DNA from: Pseudomonas frederiksbergensis
GTDB lineage: Bacteria; Pseudomonadota; Gammaproteobacteria; Pseudomonadales; Pseudomonadaceae
Length of the DNA stretch: 64,000 nucleotides
NCBI RefSeq assembly: GCF_035751725.1
Contig: NZ_CP142104.1
Span: 5,937,469-6,001,468, forward strand
Reading direction: 5' to 3'
Below, piece by piece: positions 35,483 through 43,180 of the stretch. A model generated the notes under the pieces. That model was not told where the DNA came from, made no database searches, and worked only from the letters and a program-made list of their open reading frames with translations. The translations under genes and the position numbers were made by a program. The stretch's first letter is position 1. The number at the start of each line of letters is the position of its first letter.

Positions 35483-36040
35483 ATGTTCGAGATTGCCCTT
35501 TATGGTGGCGCCTTCAATCCCCCTCACGCCGGTCACGCCCAGGTGATGATCGAGGCCTCACGCCAGGCCAGGCGCGTGCTGGTGGCCCCCAGCTTCCGGC
35601 ATCCCTACGGCAAGCAAATGGTCGACTATGACGTTCGCCTGAACTGGCTGGAATCGATCGTCGAGAACGTCCAGCCACTGTGCTGCGCCGAAGTGCGTGC
35701 GAGCCGGGTGGAGCAGGTCGTCGCCCGTGGCGTCGAAGGCGCCATCTACAGCTACACCCTGCTCGCTCACCTCGCCGACAGCCTGGCCCTGGACGGCAAG
35801 CGGATCGCGTTGGTGGTGGGCCAGGATGTCGCGGATCTGTTGCCGACGTTCTATCGCGGCCAGGAATTGCTGGAGCGGTTTTCCATCCTTCGCGTGGAGG
35901 AAAAGATCCACGTGCGCAGTACGGTGGTTCGCGAACGACTGGCGTTGGGCGAGCCGCTGCCCATCGACTGGATGGCACCCGGCATGAACCCGTTAAACTA
36001 TGGCCTTTACGCTACCCACGGAAATCGACATGCCCACTAG
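35483..36040 (+). CDS. nadD2: nicotinate-nucleotide adenylyltransferase NadD2
   Basis: A 185-residue nucleotidyltransferase. The HIGH-type loop Gly-Gly-Ala-Phe-Asn-Pro-Pro-His-Ala-Gly-His is at residues 8-18 and the SxxxxR-like Val-Arg-Ser-Thr-Val-Val-Arg at 144-150. It should adenylate nicotinate mononucleotide to deamido-NAD, the step between PncB and NadE, so the locus encodes a complete nicotinamide-to-NAD+ path. A housekeeping nadD is expected elsewhere, and the order nrtR-nadD2-pncA-pncB-nadE is that of P. aeruginosa PA4916-PA4920 as I recall. It overlaps nrtR by 11 bases. Confidence 0.85.
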   Translation: MFEIALYGGAFNPPHAGHAQVMIEASRQARRVLVAPSFRHPYGKQMVDYDVRLNWLESIVENVQPLCCAEVRASRVEQVVARGVEGAIYSYTLLAHLADSLALDGKRIALVVGQDVADLLPTFYRGQELLERFSILRVEEKIHVRSTVVRERLALGEPLPIDWMAPGMNPLNYGLYATHGNRHAH

Positions 36041-36737
36041 CACAGCCCCTGCGCGCGGTTATCTGCACACCATCGACCTCTGTGTGCTGCGCTTTTGCCG
36101 GGAGACCCAGGCGCTGGAAATCCTCCTGAACCGACGGGAAGCCGAGCCGTTCGCCGGCCATTGGGCGCTGCCCGGGATCGTGGTCAATGGTGACGTCGAA
36201 GACCTCACGCTGAACGACGCCGTGGAGCGCCTGCGCAATTCAAGCAAAGTCGGCATGCCACTGGCCTGGATCGAACAAGTCGGCACCGTCGGCGACGCGT
36301 TCCGCGATCCGCGCTGCTGGTCGTCCTCGACGTTCTACCTGGCGATTGTCAGCGAAGCGGTCCAGCTCGCCGAACACCAAGGATTCTTCTCCCTCAAGGA
36401 CGTCGCTGACGCCTCGATCAAACTCCCTTTCGATCACAACAGCCTGGTGGCCACGGTCCAGGAACGGTTGCTGTCCAAAGCCCTCTACAGCAGCCTGCCG
36501 CTGATGTTCCTTGGCCCGGAATTCAGTGCGCCGGAAGCGGTGGGCATTTTCTCCGTGGTGCTCGATCGGCCGGTGCTCAAGACCAGCATGCGCCAGCGTT
36601 TGCTGAAGATGACCGAGGCGGGTTATCTGCAGGAAACCGGCCGCAAAAAAGCCGGCGATGGCGGACGCCCGCAACGCACGGTGGAAAATCTCAAACCGGC
36701 CAGCGTTTATCTGTTTGATCGGTGTTTTCTGGAGTAG
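36030..36737 (+). CDS. nrtR: NrtR, Nudix-related NAD regulator
   Basis: A 235-residue protein with an N-terminal Nudix-like domain (residues 5-145; Gly-His-Trp-Ala-Leu-Pro-Gly-Ile-Val-Val-Asn-Gly near 40-51) that senses ADP-ribose/NAD metabolites but lacks a complete catalytic Nudix box. A C-terminal winged helix (about 155-230) ends in Asp-Arg-Cys-Phe-Leu-Glu. NrtR represses NAD biosynthesis genes, and the two dyads at 35318 and 35450 are its probable sites. ATG 36030 is used, overlapping nadD2; an ATG at 36000 would add 10 residues. Confidence 0.87.
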   Translation: MPTSTAPARGYLHTIDLCVLRFCRETQALEILLNRREAEPFAGHWALPGIVVNGDVEDLTLNDAVERLRNSSKVGMPLAWIEQVGTVGDAFRDPRCWSSSTFYLAIVSEAVQLAEHQGFFSLKDVADASIKLPFDHNSLVATVQERLLSKALYSSLPLMFLGPEFSAPEAVGIFSVVLDRPVLKTSMRQRLLKMTEAGYLQETGRKKAGDGGRPQRTVENLKPASVYLFDRCFLE

Positions 36738-36891
36738 CGTTTAGCGGGCAAGGGCGAATGCTGGCGCTATCCGCTCCTGCTCGCTAGCGGCAATCCCCAG
36801 ATAGCGCGCAACCTTGGGCCACTTCCTGACGACGCCCTGGAACCTCTCGATGTCCAGCATTCAGCGGGGAGGCCAGTAACGGCCGATTCGA

Positions 36892-38322
36892 TCACTCCGG
36901 CCCAGCAGTAAAGACCTTGCCAGGGTTCATCAGCCCCGCCGGGTCCAGCGTGCGTTTGATGGCACGCATCAGCTCCATTTCCAGAGGATCCTTGAAACGG
37001 ACCGCCGCGTCGGGTTTGGCTTGCCCCAGTCCATGTTCAGCGCTGATGCTGCCATTGAAGGTACTCGTCATCCGGTAGATGACTTGCATGATCGCGTGTT
37101 CGCGGGCCTTGAACGAGGCGTCTTCATCGCCGACCGGCTTGCTGATGTTGTAGTGCAGGTTGCCGTCGCCCATGTGGCCATAGGAAACGATGCGCACACC
37201 CGGGAAGTCCTGTTGCAGGGCTTTGTCTGTGCGTTCGATGAATTCGGGTATGCGGCTCACGGGCACGCTGATGTCGTGCTTGAGGCTCGGACCTTCGTGA
37301 TTCTGCGCCTCGGAAATACCTTCGCGCAGCGCCCACAATGCGGCGGCCTGCGCCTGGCTGCCGGCCAAAACTGCGTCGATGACCCAACCGCGTTCGAAGG
37401 CATGGGCCAGTCCGTTTTCCAGCAACGCAGCCAAGGGGGCGTCGGAGACCGTGTCGCGCAGTTCTATCAAGGCGTACCAAGGGTGCTTCGATTCCAGGGG
37501 ATCCGTGCAACCGGCCACATGGTCCAGGACGAAATCCAGGCTCTGACGCGACATCATCTCGAAGCCCGTCAGGCGGTCCGCGCACAAGCTGCGCACGTGG
37601 CCGATCAAGTCCACCGCCGCTTGTGACGAGGGCAGCGCGACCCAGGCTGTCGCCGTGCTGTGGGTTGCTGGAAACAGCTTCAGCACCGCCGCGGTGATGA
37701 TGCCCAACGAGCCTTCCGAGCCGATGAACAAATGCTTGAGATCGTAGCCGGTGTTGTCCTTGCGCAGCCCACGCAAACCGTTCCAGATTCGTCCATCCGG
37801 CAGGACCACCTCAAGCCCGAGGGTCAGCTCGCGCATGTTGCCGTAGCGCAGCACCGCCGTGCCGCCGGCGTTGGTCGCCAGATTGCCGCCCACCGTGCAA
37901 CTGCCCTCCGCTCCCAGCGACAAGGGGAACAGACGACCGGCCTGGCTGGCGGCTTCCTGTAGGTGCTGCAGAATCACCCCGGCCTCGACCGTGATGGTTT
38001 CATTGGCCAGGTCAATTTCACGGATGCGTTTCATGCGCGTCAAAGACAACACTACCTGGCTGCCGGAAGCATCCGGAATCGAGCCACCGCACAAACCGGT
38101 ATTGCCGCCCTGGGGCACCAGCGCCACCCTGGCCTCGTGGCAAAGCCGCACCACTGCGGCCACCTCCTCGGTCGTGGCGGGCCGGACCACCAACGCGGCC
38201 TGGCCTTGGTAGGCGTTGCGCCAGTCGGTGAGATAACTGGCCATGAGGGCCGGATCGCGCACCACGCCCGCAGCGCCGACCACCTGCTCGATGCTGTGGA
38301 TAAACTCAGCACTCATCGCCAT
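36892..38322 (-). CDS. FAD-binding oxidoreductase, GlcD/D-2-hydroxyglutarate dehydrogenase type
   Basis: A 476-residue flavoprotein with an FAD-binding PCMH domain (Pro-Gln-Gly-Gly-Asn-Thr-Gly-Leu-Cys-Gly-Gly near residue 70; Gly-Asn-Leu-Ala-Thr-Asn-Ala-Gly-Gly near 148) and a GlcD-type C-terminal domain (Gly-His-Met-Gly-Asp-Gly-Asn-Leu-His-Tyr and Glu-His-Gly-Leu-Gly). Such enzymes oxidise D-2-hydroxy acids. It is last in the galactarate/talarate operon, 22 bp after the dehydratase, so it likely works on a hexarate breakdown product or a related hydroxy acid. The substrate is inferred. Confidence 0.85.
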   Translation of the reverse strand: MAMSAEFIHSIEQVVGAAGVVRDPALMASYLTDWRNAYQGQAALVVRPATTEEVAAVVRLCHEARVALVPQGGNTGLCGGSIPDASGSQVVLSLTRMKRIREIDLANETITVEAGVILQHLQEAASQAGRLFPLSLGAEGSCTVGGNLATNAGGTAVLRYGNMRELTLGLEVVLPDGRIWNGLRGLRKDNTGYDLKHLFIGSEGSLGIITAAVLKLFPATHSTATAWVALPSSQAAVDLIGHVRSLCADRLTGFEMMSRQSLDFVLDHVAGCTDPLESKHPWYALIELRDTVSDAPLAALLENGLAHAFERGWVIDAVLAGSQAQAAALWALREGISEAQNHEGPSLKHDISVPVSRIPEFIERTDKALQQDFPGVRIVSYGHMGDGNLHYNISKPVGDEDASFKAREHAIMQVIYRMTSTFNGSISAEHGLGQAKPDAAVRFKDPLEMELMRAIKRTLDPAGLMNPGKVFTAGPE

Positions 38323-38344
38323 GCCGGGCTCCTCGTCGACCTGA

Positions 38345-39502
38345 TCACGGGCGCCGCCCGATCTCGATCTGGTCCGCCGTCCATCCCGCCACGCGTTCGC
38401 TCAAGGACAGCCCAAGGCCAGGCCGAGTGGGCACCAGCATGCGTCCTTCGCGGGTTTCCATGCGTTCGTTGAACAACGGCTCCAGCCATTCGAAATGTTC
38501 GACCCACGGCTCGCGACTGTAGGTGGCGGCCAGATGGATGTGCAGTTCCATGGCAAAATGTGGCGCAATCATCAGCCCCGCTTGTTCGGCCGCTGCCTGC
38601 ACTTTCAGGTAAGGCGTGATGCCGCCGACACGCGGTGCATCGGGCATCAGGTAATCGGCGGCGCGCAGCTTGATGAATTCCCAGTGCTCGGCGACGCTGG
38701 TGAGCATTTCGCCGGTGGCGATCGGCGTGTCGAATTGCTGGGCCAGCGCAGCGTGACCTTCGGCGTCGTAGCAGTCCAGCGGCTCCTCGATCCAGACCAG
38801 GTTGTATTGTTCCAACTGGCGGCACATGCGCTGCGCGGTGGGGCGGTCCCACTGTTGGTTGGCATCGACCATCAAGGGGAAACCATCCCCCAAGTGTTTG
38901 CGAATGGTGCTGACCCGGTGCAGATCCAGCGCCTGGTCAGGCTGGCCGACCTTGAGCTTGATGCCACCGATACCCTTCTCCCTAGAGATGTCTGTATTGA
39001 TCATTAATTGATCAAGCGGCGTGTGCAGGAATCCACCCGATGTGTTGTAGCACTGGACAGAATCACGATGAGCGCCCAGCAAACGCGCCAGGGAAAGATT
39101 GGCCCGCTTGGCTTTCAAGTCCCACAGGGCCACATCGAATGCACCGATCGCCTGGGTCGCCAGGCCGCTGCGCCCAACCGAGGCACCCGCCCAGCAGAGC
39201 TTGTCCCAGAGCTTGGCAATATCGCTGGGATTTTCGCCGATGAGGCTGGGGGCGAGTTCCTGGGCATGGGCAAATTGCCCAGGGCCACCGGCGCGCTTGG
39301 AATAGCTGAACCCCAGGCCACGGTGGCCGTCCCTGGTTTCGATTTCCACAAACAGCATGGCGATTTCGGTCATGGGTTTTTGCCGACCGGTCAGCACCTT
39401 GGCGTCGCTGATGGGGTTGGCCAGCGGCAGGAATACCGAGGCCACGCGCACCCAGGCAATGCGGTCCTCGTCGGCGGAAGACAGTTGAGGCTTGTCTTGC
39501 AT
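38345..39502 (-). CDS. L-talarate/galactarate dehydratase (enolase superfamily)
   Basis: A 385-residue mandelate-racemase-subgroup enzyme. It follows the Salmonella L-talarate/galactarate dehydratase closely from memory: Val-Leu-Thr-Gly-Arg-Gln-Lys-Pro near residues 36-43, the base motif Lys182-Leu-Lys184, metal ligands Asp213, Glu239, Glu265, and the His315 base paired with Asp288. It dehydrates galactarate or talarate to 5-dehydro-4-deoxy-glucarate. ATG 39502 has GGAG upstream; an in-frame start 13 codons further up has no such support. It sits between the transporter genes and the FAD oxidoreductase gene. Confidence 0.87.
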   Translation of the reverse strand: MQDKPQLSSADEDRIAWVRVASVFLPLANPISDAKVLTGRQKPMTEIAMLFVEIETRDGHRGLGFSYSKRAGGPGQFAHAQELAPSLIGENPSDIAKLWDKLCWAGASVGRSGLATQAIGAFDVALWDLKAKRANLSLARLLGAHRDSVQCYNTSGGFLHTPLDQLMINTDISREKGIGGIKLKVGQPDQALDLHRVSTIRKHLGDGFPLMVDANQQWDRPTAQRMCRQLEQYNLVWIEEPLDCYDAEGHAALAQQFDTPIATGEMLTSVAEHWEFIKLRAADYLMPDAPRVGGITPYLKVQAAAEQAGLMIAPHFAMELHIHLAATYSREPWVEHFEWLEPLFNERMETREGRMLVPTRPGLGLSLSERVAGWTADQIEIGRRP

Positions 39503-39570
39503 GGCTATGCTCCGAACGTTTGGGTTCTGCTGCTGCAACACAGGCGCGTTGCAGCAGCCGATGCGATGGG

Positions 39571-41091
39571 CTAGCTGCGCATCAATTCAATGGCCGCACT
39601 TTTACGGTTGCGAATGACCGTCACCAGGTGCCAGGAGATGGACGCGGCGGCCAGGATGAGGAAACCCGCCGAGATGGGATTGGTCAGGAAGCCGCCGAAG
39701 TTGCCATCGGACAGCATCAACCCGCGGCGCAAGTTGGTTTCGGCCATCGGACCGAGGATGAAACCGATGATGAACGGCGCAATCGGCAACCCGGCCTTGA
39801 CGAACCCGTACCCCAGCAAGCCAAACAGCAGCACCGCCCAGACGTCGAATATCCGGCTGTTCAGGCCAAAGGCGCCGACCACACAGAGCACCAGGATAAT
39901 CGGCAGCAGGATGTGCTTGGGCACCGCCAACAGTTTGATGAACATGCGCAGGCCATAGAACTCCAGCACCAGCATGAGCACCGAAGCGAGGATAAGCGCG
40001 GCGAAAATCGAGTAGACCAGAGGCGCCTGGCTGATGAACAGCAGCGGCCCGGGCTGGAGGCCGTGGATCATGAAACCGCCGAGCATGACCGCCGTGGTGG
40101 TATCACCGGGAATGCCTAGCGTCAGCAATGGAATCATCGCTCCGCCAATGCCGGCATTGTTTGCCGTCTCGCTGGCGACCACACCGTCGATCTTGCCCTT
40201 GCCGAATTCTTCAGGGGTTTTGGAGCGCTTCTTGGCCACGATGTAGGAAACGATATTCGACGTACCGGCACCGATACCGGGCAGGATACCGATGCCCAGG
40301 CCAATCACGGACGAACGGGTGGCGTTGGGCAACTGGCCGATGAACTCCTTGATCGAAAAACCAAAACCTTTCACACCTTTCATGCTGATGTGCTGAGGTC
40401 TGGCCCGGTGGCTCAGGCGCGCGCTCTCGGCGAACTTCAACACTTCGGCGACGGCGAACATGCCGATCATGACCGTGAGCATGGCGAAGCCGCCATTGAG
40501 GCTCGGCAGGTCAAAGGTAAAGCGACGGATGGCCTCGACCGGGGCGATCCCCACGGTGGAGAAGGCAAAACCCAGGGCCCCGGCAAACAAACCTTTGACC
40601 AGCGAGCCGGTGGACAACGTGGCGATCAACGTCAGCGAGAAAATCGCAATAGAGAAATATTCGTGCGGGCCAAAGCTCAGGGCCAGTTCCGCCAGGATCG
40701 GGGCGATGAACATCAGCGCCGCGATACTGAATATCGTGCCGAGGAACGAGAACACCACGCCAATCCCAAGGGCCTTCACTCCATGGCCTTGCTGCATCAG
40801 TGGCCAGCCATCGAACGTCGTCGCGATGGAGGCCGGCGTTCCCGGTATGTTGAGCAATATCGCCGATATCAGCCCTCCCGAGGTGGCGCCCACGAACAAA
40901 GCCACCAGCAGTGCCAGGCCAGGACCGGGCCCCATCGAGTAAGTCAGCGGCAAGCACAGTGCGATCGCCATGGTGGCCGAGAGGCCGGGCACCGCTCCAA
41001 AAACGATCCCCACCGCAACGCCGAGGGTGATCAACAGAAAAACGTAGGGTGTCAGTACGGCTGCGAAGCCTGTTTGCATGAGCTCAATCAT
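39571..41091 (-). CDS. tripartite tricarboxylate transporter, large permease (TctA family)
   Basis: A 506-residue protein with about twelve hydrophobic segments and TctA signatures (Gly-Ala-Val-Pro-Gly-Leu-Ser-Ala-Thr-Met early; Gly-Ala-Gly-Thr-Ser-Asn and Gly-Ile-Pro-Gly-Asp-Thr-Thr-Thr-Ala-Val-Met in the second half). It is the main secondary-transport channel of the TctABC system. It lies 9 bp after TctB and upstream of the talarate/galactarate dehydratase gene, so an aldarate is the likely cargo. Confidence 0.9.
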   Translation of the reverse strand: MIELMQTGFAAVLTPYVFLLITLGVAVGIVFGAVPGLSATMAIALCLPLTYSMGPGPGLALLVALFVGATSGGLISAILLNIPGTPASIATTFDGWPLMQQGHGVKALGIGVVFSFLGTIFSIAALMFIAPILAELALSFGPHEYFSIAIFSLTLIATLSTGSLVKGLFAGALGFAFSTVGIAPVEAIRRFTFDLPSLNGGFAMLTVMIGMFAVAEVLKFAESARLSHRARPQHISMKGVKGFGFSIKEFIGQLPNATRSSVIGLGIGILPGIGAGTSNIVSYIVAKKRSKTPEEFGKGKIDGVVASETANNAGIGGAMIPLLTLGIPGDTTTAVMLGGFMIHGLQPGPLLFISQAPLVYSIFAALILASVLMLVLEFYGLRMFIKLLAVPKHILLPIILVLCVVGAFGLNSRIFDVWAVLLFGLLGYGFVKAGLPIAPFIIGFILGPMAETNLRRGLMLSDGNFGGFLTNPISAGFLILAAASISWHLVTVIRNRKSAAIELMRS

Positions 41092-41100
41092 GGCCGTCCC

Positions 41101-41574
41101 CTAGAAATCCAATAAACCGACAGGCAGGAGCAAGTCGAAGCCATGACGAAAGATGTAAAAAATCAGGACAGCCGAAACGACCGCGATCAGCGTGTATCGC
41201 AGGTGCTTGACCTTTTCGTCCGCCGGGGTCAATACGATGAACTGGGCATAGAGATAGAGCGCAGTGGTGATCAAAAAACCCACCGGTTCCATCAGCGCCG
41301 TGTAAAGCAGCACCAATGCCAGGGATTTGATGACAGTTGGGTAATCGATCGCCTCGGGCTTTTCCGCAGGTTCGGCACTTTTGTCCGGCAGTTTCCGCCA
41401 GGCCCATAACTGCAACGCACCCAACAGGCACAGCGCGACGGCGAGAACCAACGGTACAAACGCGGCATCGACCGTCCCGCGACGCGGCAGGTTCAGGGTC
41501 AATACCAGATAAGCGATGCCGGCGCCGAGCATGGCCAGGCCGGCGATCAGCTCGTTTCTCTTATAGGAATCCAT
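41101..41574 (-). CDS. tripartite tricarboxylate transporter, small permease (TctB family)
   Basis: A 157-residue membrane protein with four predicted helices and a charged cytosolic loop in the middle (Pro-Asp-Lys-Ser-Ala-Glu-Pro-Ala-Glu-Lys). Its Glu-Pro-Val-Gly-Phe segment in the second half is typical of TctB. ATG 41574 is preferred because GAGGAG precedes it; the frame runs 18 codons further. It works with TctA and the binding protein. Confidence 0.88.
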   Translation of the reverse strand: MDSYKRNELIAGLAMLGAGIAYLVLTLNLPRRGTVDAAFVPLVLAVALCLLGALQLWAWRKLPDKSAEPAEKPEAIDYPTVIKSLALVLLYTALMEPVGFLITTALYLYAQFIVLTPADEKVKHLRYTLIAVVSAVLIFYIFRHGFDLLLPVGLLDF

Positions 41575-41650
41575 ACAGGCTCCTCTTGCTTGGAAGGACG
41601 GGGCGTCGGGTGCTAGCCAGCGCGGCACGCACCCGAACCGTTACGCAAAA

Positions 41651-42622
41651 TTATTTGGCTTTACGCATCTCGTCCTTGAACTGCATGAAGCTGTCGCGGG
41701 TTTTGTTCAACGTGGCGATCGCTTCTTCGGTGCCTTGGAAGCTGATCGGCTGCTTGAAGGACTTTTTCAGCTCCTCGGCGTACTCAGGCTCTTCGGTGAT
41801 TTTCTTCATGGTGTCGGCCATCTTCTTGACGATGGCGGGGTCGGTGCCTTTCGGAAAGGCGACGACGTAAGGCTTGTCCAGCACCAGGTCCACGCCTTGC
41901 TCCTTGAAGGTCTTGACGTCGCCCAGCAGCGCATTGCGCTCGGCGTTAGGCTGGCCCAGGGCGGACATCTTGCCGCTGGAGATGTAATCCTGGACCGAGC
42001 CATAGCTGATCGCACCGAGGTCGATGCGCTTGCCCAGCAAGGCAACGATTTTTTCCGAGACGGTGCCGCTGTCGACCATTTTCAGCTTCACGCCGGCGAG
42101 CTTCTCGAACATCAGGCCTTGCAGGTGCGAAAAGTTGCCCATCTCGGTGCCGTAGGTGATGGTGCCGGGCTTGGCCTTGGCCTTCTCGATCAACTGATCG
42201 AGGCTGTCGATGCCCGAGCTTTTCGCCGAGACAAACACCGCGCCTTTGTCGACGCCAGCGATGCAGGAAATATCGAACGCATCGAAACGGTCTTCGGACA
42301 GCCCCGCCACCTCGTTGACGATCAACTGGCCGGTGTGGGTAAACAGAATGGTGTTGCCATCGGGCGTTGCGCTCTTGACCGCATCGGCGGCGATGGTGCC
42401 GCCCCCACCGGCCATGTTGGTAACGACCATGGCCTTGCCGGTCACCTTGGTGAAGTACTTGGCCATCATCCGTGCGTTGAAATCAGTGTCACCGCCGGCG
42501 TTGGCGATTACCACGACCTGTACCGGACGAGTTGGCCAGTCGACGGCTTCGGCCGCCATTGCACTGCCGGCGGTCAGGCTCAGAAACGAGGCGATTAAAG
42601 AGGCGCAGAGTGTTTTCTTCAT
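41651..42622 (-). CDS. tripartite tricarboxylate transporter, periplasmic binding protein (TctC family)
   Basis: A 323-residue solute-binding protein with a signal peptide ending Ser-Ala-Met-Ala (residues 20-23), then the typical Trp-Pro-Thr-Arg-Pro-Val-Gln, Asn-Met-Ala-Gly-Gly-Gly-Gly-Thr-Ile-Ala and Asp-Ser-Gly-Thr segments of the family. It captures carboxylates for TctAB. GGAGAACA precedes ATG 42622. It is the first gene of the operon, reading from the operator-like palindrome at 42894. Confidence 0.9.
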   Translation of the reverse strand: MKKTLCASLIASFLSLTAGSAMAAEAVDWPTRPVQVVVIANAGGDTDFNARMMAKYFTKVTGKAMVVTNMAGGGGTIAADAVKSATPDGNTILFTHTGQLIVNEVAGLSEDRFDAFDISCIAGVDKGAVFVSAKSSGIDSLDQLIEKAKAKPGTITYGTEMGNFSHLQGLMFEKLAGVKLKMVDSGTVSEKIVALLGKRIDLGAISYGSVQDYISSGKMSALGQPNAERNALLGDVKTFKEQGVDLVLDKPYVVAFPKGTDPAIVKKMADTMKKITEEPEYAEELKKSFKQPISFQGTEEAIATLNKTRDSFMQFKDEMRKAK

Positions 42623-42645
42623 TATTGTTCTCCGGGTGCTGCGAT

Positions 42646-42876
42646 TCATTGTGTGGTTGAGGTTGCGCGAGAAACGGACACACCCAGTGCTAACGCCTGA
42701 TGGAACAGGCGAAGGCGCTTGGATGTGGAAAACGAGGCGTTCTGTAGTAGCTGCGAGCCCGCGTGGGCCATTTCGGACAGGAAAGAAAGCGTTCGGCGCA
42801 CGGCGCTAAAGCGTGAGGCCGGAGGACTGCATACCCTTTGGGCGGTAAATGCAGAAAACATGACTGCACCTTTCAT
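42646..42876 (-). CDS. possible leader ORF before the TctC gene
   Basis: A 76-codon frame between the palindrome and the TctC-family gene, ending 23 bp before its start. A second ATG five codons in (42861) has AAGGTG upstream and would give 71 residues. The peptide is rich in Ser, Arg, Leu and Ala with no recognised family. It may be a translated leader or simply untranslated 5' mRNA. Confidence 0.25.
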   Translation of the reverse strand: MKGAVMFSAFTAQRVCSPPASRFSAVRRTLSFLSEMAHAGSQLLQNASFSTSKRLRLFHQALALGVSVSRATSTTQ

Positions 42877-42893
42877 TTTTATTATTTTCTTAT

Positions 42894-42913
42894 GTCATAC
42901 GTTGTCGTATGAC
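42894..42913. promoter_or_regulatory. 20-bp palindromic operator of the galactarate operon
   Basis: GTCATACG-TTGT-CGTATGAC is a perfect inverted repeat with 8-bp arms, 272 bp before the TctC-gene start and 18 bp before the leader ATG. The Gly-x-Thr-type core GTCxTAC/GTAxGAC resembles sites of GntR/FadR regulators of sugar acids. No regulator gene for it is in this window. Confidence 0.6.
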
Positions 42914-43052
42914 TTGATATCAACACCTCTACTCCCTGTTGTCAACGCAGTTGTTCCGGACCTACCACGAATGCGACGAACAGGACCGGGTAAAAACCGA
43001 ATCGAGTCATTGCGCTGATCCTCAAAAGGAAACGCCGTTTAATGTGCGCCCA

Positions 43053-43080
43053 TAAAAAAACCCCCTGGAGTCAGGGGGTT
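43053..43080 (-). terminator. glmS terminator
   Basis: AACCCCCTG-GAGT-CAGGGGGTT with seven A (T on the minus strand) right after: a strong Rho-independent terminator 59 bp past the glmS stop. Confidence 0.9.
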
Positions 43081-43109
43081 GGTTCGGGAAGAGCTGAGCT
43101 CCGGACCGT

Positions 43110-43180
43110 CTCGCCGGGGCGCACCCCGCGTGACGTTCTTACTCAACCGTGACCGATTTCGCCAGGTTACGCGGCTGGTC
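43110..43180 (-). other. attTn7 region, unoccupied
   Basis: The last codons of glmS (Leu-Ala-Lys-Ser-Val-Thr-Val-Glu) are the conserved TnsD target. Tn7-like elements insert about 24-25 bp past the stop, here near 43110-43115. No element is present, since the glmS terminator follows directly. Confidence 0.65.

Larger units (their letters stand above)
42623..43052. other. 430-bp upstream region of galactarate operon
   Basis: This region holds the possible 76-codon leader frame, the palindrome at 42894 and an AT-rich promoter stretch (42880-42900, runs of ATTTTT and TTTTC). From about 42920 to 43050 I see no gene or motif. Confidence 0.5.

Noticed and set aside
36738..36891. Possible terminator or REP in the 154-bp gap between nrtR and the FAD oxidoreductase gene
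   Set aside because: Only short weak inverted repeats (for example CCGCT/AGCGG with a 10-base loop) are visible and no T-tract.
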